NCBI GenBank assembly: GCA_002435585.1
Contig: DJDY01000096.1
Span: forward strand, 1 to 11,608
Reading direction: 5' to 3'
Origin: Lachnospira sp. UBA5912
Lineage (GTDB): Bacteria > Bacillota > Clostridia > Lachnospirales > Lachnospiraceae
Length of the DNA stretch: 11,608 nucleotides
In this document: positions 1 to 7,449 of the stretch, in pieces
How positions within the stretch are numbered: position 1 is the first letter of the stretch
Layout: each line of letters opens with the position of its first letter
Notes under the pieces: model-generated
Database searches by the model: none
What the model was told of the DNA's origin: nothing
What the model saw: only the letters and a program-made list of their open reading frames with translations
Made by a program: the position numbers and the translations under genes

Positions 1-23
1 ATAAAGTGTAAAATAAGAACTAA

Positions 24-47
24 TAATATATATTATAATATATATTA
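24..47. repeat. 24-bp perfect AT-only palindrome upstream of the PHP gene
   Basis: Positions 24-47 read the same on both strands, centred on TTATAA at 33-38, and consist only of A and T. It contains TATAAT at 34-39, which could be a -10 box, but no reasonable -35 hexamer lies 16-18 bases upstream. It may be an operator, a promoter element, or chance in a very AT-rich spacer. Confidence 0.35.
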
Positions 48-92
48 CAATAATAATGAATGAAATTAATTAAGAGGAATTAAATAAAACAG

Positions 93-788
93 ATGGAGAT
101 AAATAATAAATACATTTTTCATGTTCATACATATAGATGTGGACATGCATCAAATGAATCAGACGAGGCATATGTGAAAAAAGCTATTGAGTTGGGAGCA
201 GAAAGCATAACATTTACGGATCATACACCATTTCCAGGTGATACATTCACAGGAAGAATGAAATATTGCCAACTTGATGAATATTTATTATCATTGAGTG
301 ATTTGAAACAAAAATATGCCGGTGTAATAGATGTACATATAGGTTTAGAAGTAGAATATATGCCATCATTTAGGGATTATTATAAGGAACTTAAAGAAAA
401 TGATAATATTGAACTGTTGATATTAGGGCAGCATCATTATGAGATATCAAAGGGAATATACAGTTTTGTGGAGAAGCCTGAACATGAATATGTTGGATTG
501 GTTGAGGCTATGCTTGAAGGACTTGATATGGGAGTGTTTGATGTTGTGGCTCATCCTGACAGAGTATTTAAGAAAGAAACTGTCTGGTCTGAAAGAATGT
601 CTAGATATTCACGAAAATTAATTGAAGCTGCTGGGAATAGTATATATTTGGAAAAAAACTATAGCTCAATGAGAAAAAAAGGTATATATAGGGAGGAATT
701 CTGGGAATTAGTGAATTCCAATACCAGAATTATATACGGATGTGATGCACATTCAACAGAAGAGATGATTAATCAATACCATGTCTAA
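93..788 (+). CDS. PHP-domain phosphoesterase, histidinol-phosphatase-like, short C-terminus
   Basis: A 231-residue protein of the PHP (polymerase and histidinol phosphatase) superfamily, whose members are metal-dependent cytoplasmic phosphoesterases. The metal-site motifs appear in order: H10-x-H12, G17-H18, T42-D43-H44, G84-L-E86-V-E-Y, Q113-H114-H115, A153-H154-P-D-R, and D218-A-H220. The pattern resembles HisK-type histidinol-phosphatases, but no his genes are nearby, so the substrate is unknown and hisK is not assigned. The protein ends only 11 residues after D218-A-H220. HisK-type proteins usually continue for several more helical turns and total about 260-280 residues, so the C-terminus is shortened, though all metal ligands remain. 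The start is ATG at 93 with a weak AGAGGA at 73-78, 14 bases upstream. A 300-base spacer follows, so co-transcription with the oxidoreductases is unclear. Confidence 0.85.
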   Translation: MEINNKYIFHVHTYRCGHASNESDEAYVKKAIELGAESITFTDHTPFPGDTFTGRMKYCQLDEYLLSLSDLKQKYAGVIDVHIGLEVEYMPSFRDYYKELKENDNIELLILGQHHYEISKGIYSFVEKPEHEYVGLVEAMLEGLDMGVFDVVAHPDRVFKKETVWSERMSRYSRKLIEAAGNSIYLEKNYSSMRKKGIYREEFWELVNSNTRIIYGCDAHSTEEMINQYHV

Positions 789-1130
789 ATCTACATACAT
801 AGGTTTAGTAACAATAGATATACAACCAACCATTTGTGTAAATGTAGTAGGCTGCTATACTTGTCACATTGGAAAGAATAGATAAAATAAACGGCTCTTG
901 CAATGTCAACCACTCCTTCTGTGCCAGTCTGGGAGTAGCAAAGATTGGTATTATGTAAGATTATTATTCAAAATGATATAACGTACATTGTTCATTTTAT
1001 TGAGTATAATAAATGAGTGAAAATAAAAATATTCAGTAAATTTTCAATGTTTATAATATTATATTGATGATAGAATATATATAAAGAATATTTATTGAAA
1101 CTGAATAAACGAAGGAGATGCAAAGCATAT
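789..1130. other. Spacer without a recognisable gene; contains a GC-richer island
   Basis: This stretch between the PHP gene and the first oxidoreductase is mostly very AT-rich. A GC-richer block at about 890-957 stands out and can form a stem with ACTCC (912-916) against GGAGT (932-936). The minus strand is open for about 50 codons through 946-794, but there is no good start and I recognise no family. Several TATAAT-like boxes occur (for example 1005-1010 and 1053-1058), none with a convincing -35 partner. The Shine-Dalgarno sequence of the next gene lies at the end. Confidence 0.5.
1111..1117 (+). promoter_or_regulatory. Ribosome binding site that sets the start of the first oxidoreductase
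   Basis: GAAGGAG at 1111-1117 precedes the in-frame ATG at 1131. A longer reading frame could open at TTG 1095, but that codon has no Shine-Dalgarno and would add a basic 12-residue stretch ahead of the Rossmann strand. The ATG at 1118 is out of frame. The 13-base gap to ATG 1131 is long but acceptable. Confidence 0.6.
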
Positions 1131-2300
1131 ATGAATAAATATCATTTTATAATTGTAGGTTCAGGCTGGCGTTCTCTTTATTATGTGAGAATAGCTAAGG
1201 CGTTGCCGGATATATTATGTCTTGATGCAATGTATTGCAGAACTGAGGAAAAAGCGGAAAAAATGGCAGAAGAATTCTGTATACATACAACAACTTCTAT
1301 TGATGAATGTGTTACTTATAAACCAGATTTTGCTGTTATAGCTGTGAATAAAACAAGTATATGTGATGTGGCAATAGAGTGGATGGATAGAGGAATAACA
1401 GTTCTTTCAGAGACACCAGCAGCATTGAATATGGATTCGTTGAAGAAGTTATACGAATATCACATGTCTGACAATAAAATGCCAGAAGAAATAAATGGTA
1501 AAGCAGATGATAAAACAGATAAATTTCCGAAACAAAATAATAATTGCATTATAAGAAGAAAACAGGTAGTTGCTGAACAATATAGGGAATATCCATATAA
1601 TAAAGCACGTCTTAAGCTTATTAAAAGTGGTATACTTGGGGATATAAGTTGCATTAATATATCGCTTGCACATGAATATCATGGCTTTAGTCTTATAAGA
1701 GCGTATCTTGGCATAAAACCTGATGAAAACTACACTGTGTCTGGTAAAATGTATGAATTCCCGACAACACAGACAGTTACGAGGTATGATAAATATTCCG
1801 ATGGCAGAATAGCTTCTAAAAGAAGATGTGTGGCAACATTTGAGTTTGAAAGTGGCAAGGTTGCATGGTATGATTTTGACTCAGAACAATATAGATCACC
1901 TATAAGAAAGAATATGATAAAGGTGCAGGGAGTCAGAGGAGAACTTATTGATGATATGCTATATTATCTTGATGAGGGAAATGAAGGTCAGGTAAAGAAG
2001 CTGGATACACATGTGCAAATAAAACATACTAATGAGTCTAATCCTAATCTGTCAGTTATTCGTGAGGTGAAAAAAATATTATGTGGAGATGATATTTTAT
2101 ATGAGCCAGAACTAGGAATTAGAAATCTGTCGGAAGATGAAACGGCAATAGCAAGTCTTATGATAGGTACGGCAAAGTATAACAGAGGTGAGGCAGAAGC
2201 ACCATATAGCATGGAAGATGCATTGGCAGATTCTTATGCTGCAATATTACTTGATGAAGCAGTAAGGACGGGAAATAAAGTAAGCAGTTGCATAAAATAA
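1131..2300 (+). CDS. Gfo/Idh/MocA-family oxidoreductase-like protein with altered catalytic motif
   Basis: A 389-residue protein with the fold pattern of Gfo/Idh/MocA oxidoreductases, NAD(P)-dependent enzymes acting on sugars, cyclitols and related compounds. The N-terminal Rossmann fold is marked by IIVGSGWRS (residues 7-15). The usual E-K-P motif carrying the catalytic lysine reads E94-T-P96, so that lysine is absent. Residues about 112-140 are a low-complexity K/D/N-rich insertion between the two domains that looks like a disordered loop. The C-terminal half keeps a substrate-domain-like region, including EYHGFSLIRAYLG at about 182-194. ATG at 1131 is preferred over the in-frame TTG at 1095, which has no ribosome binding site. 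A second family member follows after 34 bases, so the two are probably one operon and may form a complex or act in sequence. Substrate unknown; the protein may be catalytically altered or have a binding role. Confidence 0.8.
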   Translation: MNKYHFIIVGSGWRSLYYVRIAKALPDILCLDAMYCRTEEKAEKMAEEFCIHTTTSIDECVTYKPDFAVIAVNKTSICDVAIEWMDRGITVLSETPAALNMDSLKKLYEYHMSDNKMPEEINGKADDKTDKFPKQNNNCIIRRKQVVAEQYREYPYNKARLKLIKSGILGDISCINISLAHEYHGFSLIRAYLGIKPDENYTVSGKMYEFPTTQTVTRYDKYSDGRIASKRRCVATFEFESGKVAWYDFDSEQYRSPIRKNMIKVQGVRGELIDDMLYYLDEGNEGQVKKLDTHVQIKHTNESNPNLSVIREVKKILCGDDILYEPELGIRNLSEDETAIASLMIGTAKYNRGEAEAPYSMEDALADSYAAILLDEAVRTGNKVSSCIK

Positions 2301-2334
2301 ATAGCAAAATAAATAAGAAAGGAACTTAGTATTT

Positions 2335-3492
2335 ATGCAGAATAAAATATTAAGAGCAGCCCTCATAGGTGTCGGAAATATGGGAAAGAAATACGCACAG
2401 ATGATAGTATCAGGTGAAGTATCCAATATGAAGCTTACAGCAGTAGTTATACGAAGAGATGAGCTTATGGCGTGGGGAAAGTCGCTTGTGAATACAGATG
2501 GTGAAAGTGTAAAAATATTCAGAAGTGCAGATGAAATGTTTGAATCAGAAGCAAAAGACTCATTATTTGATGCAGTTATTATTGCAACCCCTCATAAAAC
2601 ACATGCGAAGCTTGCATTACAGGCATTTGCATCAGGAAAAGATGTTTTGTGTGATAAACCGGCAGCTGCTGACATAGGAGAAGCACTTGCTATGAATGAA
2701 GCAGCTAAAAAAAGTAAAAGAATATATGGTATGGTATTTCATCAGAGATTATATCCTAAATACATGAAGATTAAAAACTTGATAGATTCAGGTGAGCTGG
2801 GAAAACTAAGACGTGTAAACCTTATTAATTCAAGATATTTAAGGACTTCACATTATCATAAATCTGGTGCCTGGAGAAGCAGTTTTGCTGGTGAAGGGGG
2901 CGGAGCACTTATTAATCAGGGACAGCATATATTAGATATGTTCCAGTATCTTTTTGGTATGCCACAGAGAATGTTTGCGCTTATACCATTTGGCAAATAT
3001 AATGATTTTGCAGTAGATGATGAAGATACTATTATTATGGATTATGACAATGGCATGACAGCTTCATTTGTATTGACAACGGGTGAAGCATGTCATGAAG
3101 AAAGACTGGAAATAATAGGAACAAAAGCTAAAATCCTTCTTGAAGATAATGTCCTTAATATAACCAGACATCAGGATGTAGAAGAGTATATAAAAACAGA
3201 AACAGTTAATTCCAGGGAAAATATGCAATATATCAAGGAAACAATAGAGTTTCCAAAGACACCAGAACCATATATAGAGTTACTTGAAAGATTTGCGAAA
3301 GCATCCTTAGAGCATAATGATTCTTATCTTGTAGCAAAAGGCGAGGAAGGAATTAATTCTTTAATGTTGTGTGCAGGTGCGTATTATTCAGCAAGTAAAG
3401 GGATTCAGGTTAATCTGCCGGTTGGGGCAGAGGATTATAGCAGATTGATGGATGAGCTGATTGTGAAAGAAAAAATGGGACAGCCGCAATAA
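2335..3492 (+). CDS. Gfo/Idh/MocA-family oxidoreductase
   Basis: A 385-residue NAD(P)-dependent oxidoreductase of the Gfo/Idh/MocA family, presumably cytoplasmic. The Rossmann nucleotide-binding motif is GVGNMG (residues 12-17). The family signature DKPAA (107-111) keeps the catalytic lysine K108. The substrate domain has W180-R181, then GEGGGALINQGQHILD (186-201), in which H198 and D201 match the usual active-site positions. Length is typical of the family (about 330-390). The start ATG has AAAGGA at 2318-2323, 11 bases upstream. It lies 34 bases after another member of the same superfamily and just ahead of a strong terminator, so it is the last gene of the unit. Unlike its neighbour it looks fully competent. 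The substrate cannot be read from sequence; sugars, inositols and amino-sugar derivatives are all possible. Confidence 0.9.
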   Translation: MQNKILRAALIGVGNMGKKYAQMIVSGEVSNMKLTAVVIRRDELMAWGKSLVNTDGESVKIFRSADEMFESEAKDSLFDAVIIATPHKTHAKLALQAFASGKDVLCDKPAAADIGEALAMNEAAKKSKRIYGMVFHQRLYPKYMKIKNLIDSGELGKLRRVNLINSRYLRTSHYHKSGAWRSSFAGEGGGALINQGQHILDMFQYLFGMPQRMFALIPFGKYNDFAVDDEDTIIMDYDNGMTASFVLTTGEACHEERLEIIGTKAKILLEDNVLNITRHQDVEEYIKTETVNSRENMQYIKETIEFPKTPEPYIELLERFAKASLEHNDSYLVAKGEEGINSLMLCAGAYYSASKGIQVNLPVGAEDYSRLMDELIVKEKMGQPQ

Positions 3493-3521
3493 GAAAAATA
3501 TATTACATATAGATATTCATC

Positions 3522-3563
3522 AAAGAATTCTGTGGATGTACCCCATCCGCAGAATTCTTTTTT
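3522..3563 (+). terminator. Rho-independent terminator of the oxidoreductase operon
   Basis: AAAGAATTCTG (3522-3532) pairs with CAGAATTCTTT (3550-3560). A T-G wobble (3533/3549) then continues into GGATG (3534-3538) paired with CATCC (3544-3548), leaving the 5-base loop TACCC. A run of six T follows at 3558-3563. This is a classic intrinsic terminator about 30 bases after the second oxidoreductase. Confidence 0.92.
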
Positions 3564-3575
3564 ATTGTTTATGAA

Positions 3576-3725
3576 CAGCTGTACAGGAGCGGCTTTGAAG
3601 TTAATGTGTTAAATGTGAACAGCACAGTGGAAGCAGCAGTTAATATTAAACCTAATCAGTTTAAAAGAGTGTTGTCGAATATAATCTCTAATATAATCAA
3701 GTATGCTTCCATCTTTTATAGTTAA
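3576..3725 (+). pseudogene. Relic of a sensor histidine kinase (N-box region)
   Basis: One frame between the terminator and the convergent methyltransferase translates to about 49 residues ending at TAA 3723-3725. It contains NQFKRVLSNIISNIIKYA (codons 3654-3707), which matches the N-box at the start of the ATP-binding domain of sensor histidine kinases, where a target-site residue is followed by R-V-L-x-N-I-x-x-N-x-x-K-Y. The preceding residues, LYRSGFEVNVLNVNS, resemble the link between the phosphoacceptor helices and the ATPase domain. The phosphoacceptor histidine, sensor region, and G1 and G2 boxes are all missing. No start codon with a ribosome binding site is present, and the frame sits just after a terminator. 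It is best read as the remnant of a deleted two-component gene. Confidence 0.62.
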
Positions 3726-3747
3726 TATAATAGTCAGATAAGTATAT

Positions 3748-3777
3748 GTACACAAACCAGAAGGTGTTTATGTGTAC
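3748..3777. repeat. 7-bp inverted repeat at the 3' side of the methyltransferase gene
   Basis: GTACACA (3748-3754) pairs with TGTGTAC (3771-3777), with further partial pairing of ACC and GGT inside. It begins a few bases beyond the stop codon of the minus-strand methyltransferase. It could act as a 3' stabilising hairpin or weak terminator, but no T-run follows on the minus strand. Confidence 0.35.
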
Positions 3778-3782
3778 TAATA

Positions 3783-4682
3783 TTAGTATTCTGAACCACA
3801 CCATCTTCCAGAAGCTCCACAAGGAAGCACAAGTCCGTTAGACGATACAGGAAGTCCGACTTCGTTAGAACTACAGTATCCGTCAAAGTCTTTAAGCTCT
3901 GTGCTTAACATATATGTAAGAACTGCAGGTTGAAGTCCTGTTGTATATGAGTTGATAAGGAAGAATAATGGATTATCTGAAAGAAGCTTTGCACACAATT
4001 TGATGAGTGGATGTATAGCTTCTTCTATTTTCCATATCTCACCTTTAGGTCCTCTTCCGTATGATGGAGGATCCATAATGATAGCATCATAATGATTGCC
4101 ACGTCTTATTTCTCTTTCAACAAACTTAACACAGTCGTCAACTATCCAGCGGATAGGCTTGTCAATAAGACCGGATGATGCAGCATTTTCCTTAGCCCAT
4201 GTTATTATACCTTTAGAGGCATCTACGTGTGTAACATGTGCTCCAGCAGCAGCACATGCAAGTGTTGCACCGCCTGTGTATGCGAAAAGGTTGAGAACTT
4301 TTATCTGTCTTTCAGTGTCGTCTTCCCTGGCTTTCTTAATTATGCCTGAAAACCAGTCCCAGTTAGCAGCCTGCTCAGGGAATATACCAGTGTGTTTGAA
4401 GCTGAAAGGCTTTAAGTTAAATGTAAGAGGTATATCAACAGAAGGGCTCTGATAGTTGATAGTCCAGCTCTGTGGGAGGTTAAAGAACTCCCATTCACCG
4501 CCGCCTTTAGAGCTTCTGTGGTAATGACCATTCATATGCTTCCATCTTTTATCATTCTTTGGGGTATCCCATATAACCTGTGGATCTGGGCGGACAAGAA
4601 TATAATCCCCCCAGCGTTCAAGCTTTTCACCACAGGATGTATCTATAACTTCATAATCTTTCCAGTTATCTGCAATAAACAT
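3783..4682 (-). CDS. Class I SAM-dependent methyltransferase, RlmI/COG1092-like
   Basis: A 299-residue S-adenosylmethionine-dependent methyltransferase of the type that includes the 23S rRNA cytosine methyltransferase RlmI. The SAM-binding motif I is NLFAYTGGAT (residues 131-140). The acidic residue of motif II is in THVDASKG (D154), and D182-D183 follow. The catalytic-type motif IV is DPPSYGRG (204-211). The N-terminal 110 residues are rich in tryptophan and aromatic residues (WGDYILVRPDPQVIWDTP), as in many Firmicute members. An N-terminal PUA domain like that of E. coli RlmI is not evident, so the exact rRNA target is uncertain and no symbol is given. AAAGGAA lies 11 bases before the ATG on the minus strand (forward 4694-4700), and a good promoter lies just upstream. 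It is the only minus-strand gene in the window and is probably monocistronic. Confidence 0.87.
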   Translation of the reverse strand: MFIADNWKDYEVIDTSCGEKLERWGDYILVRPDPQVIWDTPKNDKRWKHMNGHYHRSSKGGGEWEFFNLPQSWTINYQSPSVDIPLTFNLKPFSFKHTGIFPEQAANWDWFSGIIKKAREDDTERQIKVLNLFAYTGGATLACAAAGAHVTHVDASKGIITWAKENAASSGLIDKPIRWIVDDCVKFVEREIRRGNHYDAIIMDPPSYGRGPKGEIWKIEEAIHPLIKLCAKLLSDNPLFFLINSYTTGLQPAVLTYMLSTELKDFDGYCSSNEVGLPVSSNGLVLPCGASGRWCGSEY

Positions 4683-4716
4683 GTATTATGTAATTCCTTT
4701 CTTTGTTTTATAGCTG

Positions 4717-4744
4717 ATTATAAATCAATCCAAAGATATCACAA
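4717..4744 (-). promoter_or_regulatory. Probable sigma-A promoter of the methyltransferase gene
   Basis: On the minus strand a -35 hexamer TTGTGA (forward 4739-4744) is followed by a 16-base spacer and a perfect -10 TATAAT (forward 4717-4722). This predicts a transcript start near 4710 and a leader of about 28 bases containing the Shine-Dalgarno sequence. Confidence 0.6.
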
Positions 4745-4765
4745 TCAGAAAATATAATAAAAAAA

Positions 4766-4781
4766 ATACTTATATAAGTAT
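4766..4781. promoter_or_regulatory. 16-bp perfect palindrome in the divergent promoter region
   Basis: ATACTTATATAAGTAT is a perfect two-fold symmetric site about 20 bases upstream of the -35 of the methyltransferase promoter. It lies between the divergently transcribed methyltransferase and SulP genes. Its size and symmetry fit a dimeric repressor operator, but the very AT-rich context weakens the case and no regulator gene is adjacent. Confidence 0.35.
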
Positions 4782-4914
4782 ATAACATTCCATACGATAA
4801 GGGCAAGGAAATGTTTTTCTAAGAGTTATACAGGTATTATTATGTATATTCAAGAGTTGGCATAGTTCTGAATAGCAACATATTGCCGGTAACATATTGT
4901 TAAGACAAATTTTA

Positions 4915-4943
4915 TTGAAAAATCCATATTTTTACTGTAACAT
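4915..4943 (+). promoter_or_regulatory. Candidate sigma-A promoter of the SulP transporter gene
   Basis: TTGAAA (4915-4920) is followed after 17 bases by TAACAT (4938-4943), a partial -10 match. It would start transcription near 4950 and leave an untranslated leader of about 130 bases. No strong hairpin or known riboswitch was seen in that leader. The rest of the 400-base spacer holds the minus-strand promoter and a palindrome and no gene. Confidence 0.4.
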
Positions 4944-5064
4944 AAACGGATAAGAAAACATAAATGACAGCATGGAGTTGTAATGATGAGAAAATGGATA
5001 TATTTTCTGGATTGATGGATATGGATTGCAACATTGTTTTTTAATTCATGTAAGTATTATATAT

Positions 5065-5072
5065 AAGGAAGG
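5065..5072 (+). promoter_or_regulatory. Ribosome binding site that sets the SulP start
   Basis: AAGGAAGG at 5065-5072 overlaps the most upstream in-frame start, GTG 5072, so that codon cannot use it. The in-frame TTG at 5084 is 11 bases downstream and is the best fit. ATG at 5093 would be 20 bases away. Confidence 0.5.
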
Positions 5073-5083
5073 TGAATGCACAT

Positions 5084-7369
5084 TTGAAGAATATGTCTTT
5101 AAAAACAGCAAAGAATGATATTATAGCCGGTATTATCGTAGCACTTGTATCTATTCCCATATCTATGGGATATGCACAGATAGCAGGTCTGCCAGCAGCA
5201 TATGGATTATATGGTTCATTACTTCCTGTACTTGTGTATGCGCTTACAACCAGTTCGCCACAGTTTGTGTTTGGTGTAGATGCTACTCCGGCGGTACTTG
5301 TTGGTGGAACACTTGCTACACTAGGGATAACAACGGGGTCGGATGAGGCTATGAGACTGGTGCCGGTCATAACACTTGTAGTTGCAGCATGGCTTTTAGT
5401 ATTCAGTCTTATAAAGGCAGGAAGAATAGTAAACTATATATCAACTCCTGTTATGGGAGGTTTCATAAGCGGAATTGGAATCACTATTATACTTATGCAG
5501 GTGCCTAAGCTTTTTGGAGGGGCAGCAGGTACAGGTGAGCTTATAGCATTGCTTTTACATATAGCAGACCAGCTTCAGTATTTTAACGTATTGTCAGCAG
5601 TTCTGGGATTCGGAACAGTTATAATAATTCTTGTATGTAAGAAATATGTGCCAAAGTTTCCAATGTCAGTAGTCCTTATGGTACTTGGAGCTATGGCAAC
5701 AGCATTTTTACATATAGACAGATTTGGTGTTAAGCTGCTTCCACATGTAGATGCAGGATTTCCTAAGCTTTTAATTCCTGATGTTACTTTGCTTCGTAAT
5801 AATACTTCAGAGATAGTTGTTCTTGGACTTACGTGTGCGCTTGTTATTATGGCTCAGACTCTGCTTGCAACGAACAATTATGCTAACAGATATGGTTACA
5901 AGGTTGATAATAACAGGGAAGTTCTTGCATATTCACTTGCTAATGTGGTATCAGCAGTTTCTGGAAGCTGTCCGCTTAACGGAAGCGTATCAAGAACAGG
6001 TATTGCTGACCAGTTTGGCTGTAAGTCACAGCTTATGTCAGTTACGGCAGCAGCAACTATGCTTGTAGTGGTATTATTTGCAACTCCGATTCTTGAATAT
6101 CTTCCTGTGCCTATACTTACTGGTATAGTTGTAGCAGCACTTATAGGTATTGTGGAATATAAGCTTGCTAATAAGTTAAGAAAAGTTAACAGAGCCGAAT
6201 TTTTCATATTCCTTGCAGCTATGTTTGGTGTGCTTTTGTTTGGAACAATATATGGCGTAATAATAGGCGTTATTCTTTCGTTTATAGCAGTAATTATAAG
6301 AGCAGTAGTTCCACCAAGATCATTTCTTGGATGCATACCGGGGCATGAGGGCTTTTACAATCTTAACCGTAACAGGAATGCACTTGAGATAGAACATGTT
6401 GTGTTATACAGATTCAGTGGTAATCTTTTCTTTGCAAATGTGTCTACATTTTTACAGGATATCGAAAATGCGATAAAAGATGATACAAAAGTTGTCATAG
6501 TTGATGCAAGTGGTATCGGAAGTATAGATATAACTGCAGCCGACAGACTTGTTTCATTTAATAAGCTTCTTAAAGATAAAGGAATACGTTTTTATATAAC
6601 AGAGCATGTTGGTAATGTTAATGACCAGTTAAGAAAGCTTGGCGCAGGATGTCTTGTAGAGGAGGGTGTTACACGAAGAACTATATCACTTGCGCTAAGA
6701 GATGCAGGTGTTGACAGGCCATATCCGCTTGCAGGCACACCTGAACAGACAAAGGTGCATAAGGATTTCATAGAGGACAATGAAAGACTGGCAGAGATAG
6801 AATGGGCGTTTGGTGATGATGCGGCCGAATGGCTGGATAAATTTGCAGTACAGATGACAGATGATATTACGCATATGGATGAAAATAATGAACATATCCC
6901 GGATAATGTATTAACGGAAGCTGAAAGCAGGAATACATGGGGACGTATTGGGCTGTTTGATGAGGATGAACTGCTTGAAAGAGTAGAGATGCATTTATCA
7001 GAGTTAGCACAGAATAACAGTAATGCAGAAGAGCTTGAAGAAAGAATTGAGGAGCGAAGATTAAGACTAGAGGCAAAGATTGCAAAGCTTAATCCAGAAG
7101 CACTCGCACATCTTAGACAGCACAGAAGAGAGGTTATGCTTCATTTTAAAGAAAACAATCCAGATGCATATAAGCATATGATGGAACGCAGAATGGAACA
7201 TATAAGCAGACTTGAAAAGGAAAAGCCGGAGCTTGCTGCAAGAATGAAAAAACTATATAAGCTGGATGATGTTGTAAGTGATTATAGTAATATCAAGTCA
7301 TATAATCCTGAATCAGTTGAAGATGCATCTGAAGATATATTAGAAGATAAGTCCCATAATAACAGATAG
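5084..7369 (+). CDS. SulP-family anion transporter with STAS domain and charged C-terminal tail
   Basis: A 761-residue inner-membrane protein of the SulP family (sulfate, bicarbonate or other anion transport). Residues about 8-405 are hydrophobic transmembrane segments, beginning with the family-typical IIAGIIVALVSIPISMGYAQ and including AGLPAAYGLYGSLLP and SGSCPLNGSVSRTG. A cytoplasmic STAS domain follows at about 436-540 (VVLYRFSGNLFFANVSTF, then VVIVDASGIGSIDITAADRL). Unusually, about 200 more residues follow. These are highly charged and probably helical, with a 22-residue period near the end (from about residue 670). Ordinary bacterial SulP proteins end near the STAS domain at about 500-570 residues. 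TTG 5084 was chosen because the Shine-Dalgarno sequence overlaps the alternative GTG 5072; ATG 5093 is also possible. The transported anion cannot be determined. No sulfate-assimilation or carbonic anhydrase gene is nearby. Confidence 0.9.
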   Translation: MKNMSLKTAKNDIIAGIIVALVSIPISMGYAQIAGLPAAYGLYGSLLPVLVYALTTSSPQFVFGVDATPAVLVGGTLATLGITTGSDEAMRLVPVITLVVAAWLLVFSLIKAGRIVNYISTPVMGGFISGIGITIILMQVPKLFGGAAGTGELIALLLHIADQLQYFNVLSAVLGFGTVIIILVCKKYVPKFPMSVVLMVLGAMATAFLHIDRFGVKLLPHVDAGFPKLLIPDVTLLRNNTSEIVVLGLTCALVIMAQTLLATNNYANRYGYKVDNNREVLAYSLANVVSAVSGSCPLNGSVSRTGIADQFGCKSQLMSVTAAATMLVVVLFATPILEYLPVPILTGIVVAALIGIVEYKLANKLRKVNRAEFFIFLAAMFGVLLFGTIYGVIIGVILSFIAVIIRAVVPPRSFLGCIPGHEGFYNLNRNRNALEIEHVVLYRFSGNLFFANVSTFLQDIENAIKDDTKVVIVDASGIGSIDITAADRLVSFNKLLKDKGIRFYITEHVGNVNDQLRKLGAGCLVEEGVTRRTISLALRDAGVDRPYPLAGTPEQTKVHKDFIEDNERLAEIEWAFGDDAAEWLDKFAVQMTDDITHMDENNEHIPDNVLTEAESRNTWGRIGLFDEDELLERVEMHLSELAQNNSNAEELEERIEERRLRLEAKIAKLNPEALAHLRQHRREVMLHFKENNPDAYKHMMERRMEHISRLEKEKPELAARMKKLYKLDDVVSDYSNIKSYNPESVEDASEDILEDKSHNNR
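7091..7261 (+). repeat. 22-residue repeats coded in the SulP tail
   Basis: The protein tail repeats with an exact 22-residue period. One unit starts NPEALAHLR (codons from 7091), the next NPDAYKHMMERR (from 7157), and a partial third KPELAARMKKL (from 7223). Each has [N/K]-P-[E/D] as a helix cap, then a basic amphipathic helix, suggesting a short helical-hairpin or coiled-coil array on the cytoplasmic side. Confidence 0.6.
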
Positions 7370-7449
7370 TACAAAATCAGAAAATGATAAAGCTAAATAT
7401 AGGTTAAAGCTTGTATAATTGCATATTCTTATAAAGAAAGGTTATAGTT

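Noticed and set aside
1095..1130. TTG-initiated N-terminal extension of the first oxidoreductase
   Set aside because: It has no ribosome binding site and adds a basic stretch ahead of the Rossmann motif, whereas ATG 1131 has GAAGGAG upstream.
4096..4452. A 118-codon plus-strand frame opposite the methyltransferase
   Set aside because: The minus strand carries all methyltransferase motifs here, and the opposite frame has no Shine-Dalgarno sequence or recognisable domain.
5896..6336. A 146-codon open frame on the minus strand inside the SulP gene
   Set aside because: It lies wholly within a clearly coding membrane-protein gene, has no ribosome binding site and resembles no family. It is a reading-frame shadow.
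7391..7419. Promoter for the ABC-F gene from TATAAT at 7414-7419
   Set aside because: The -10 is perfect, but no -35-like hexamer sits at 15-19 bases upstream, so it is not called.
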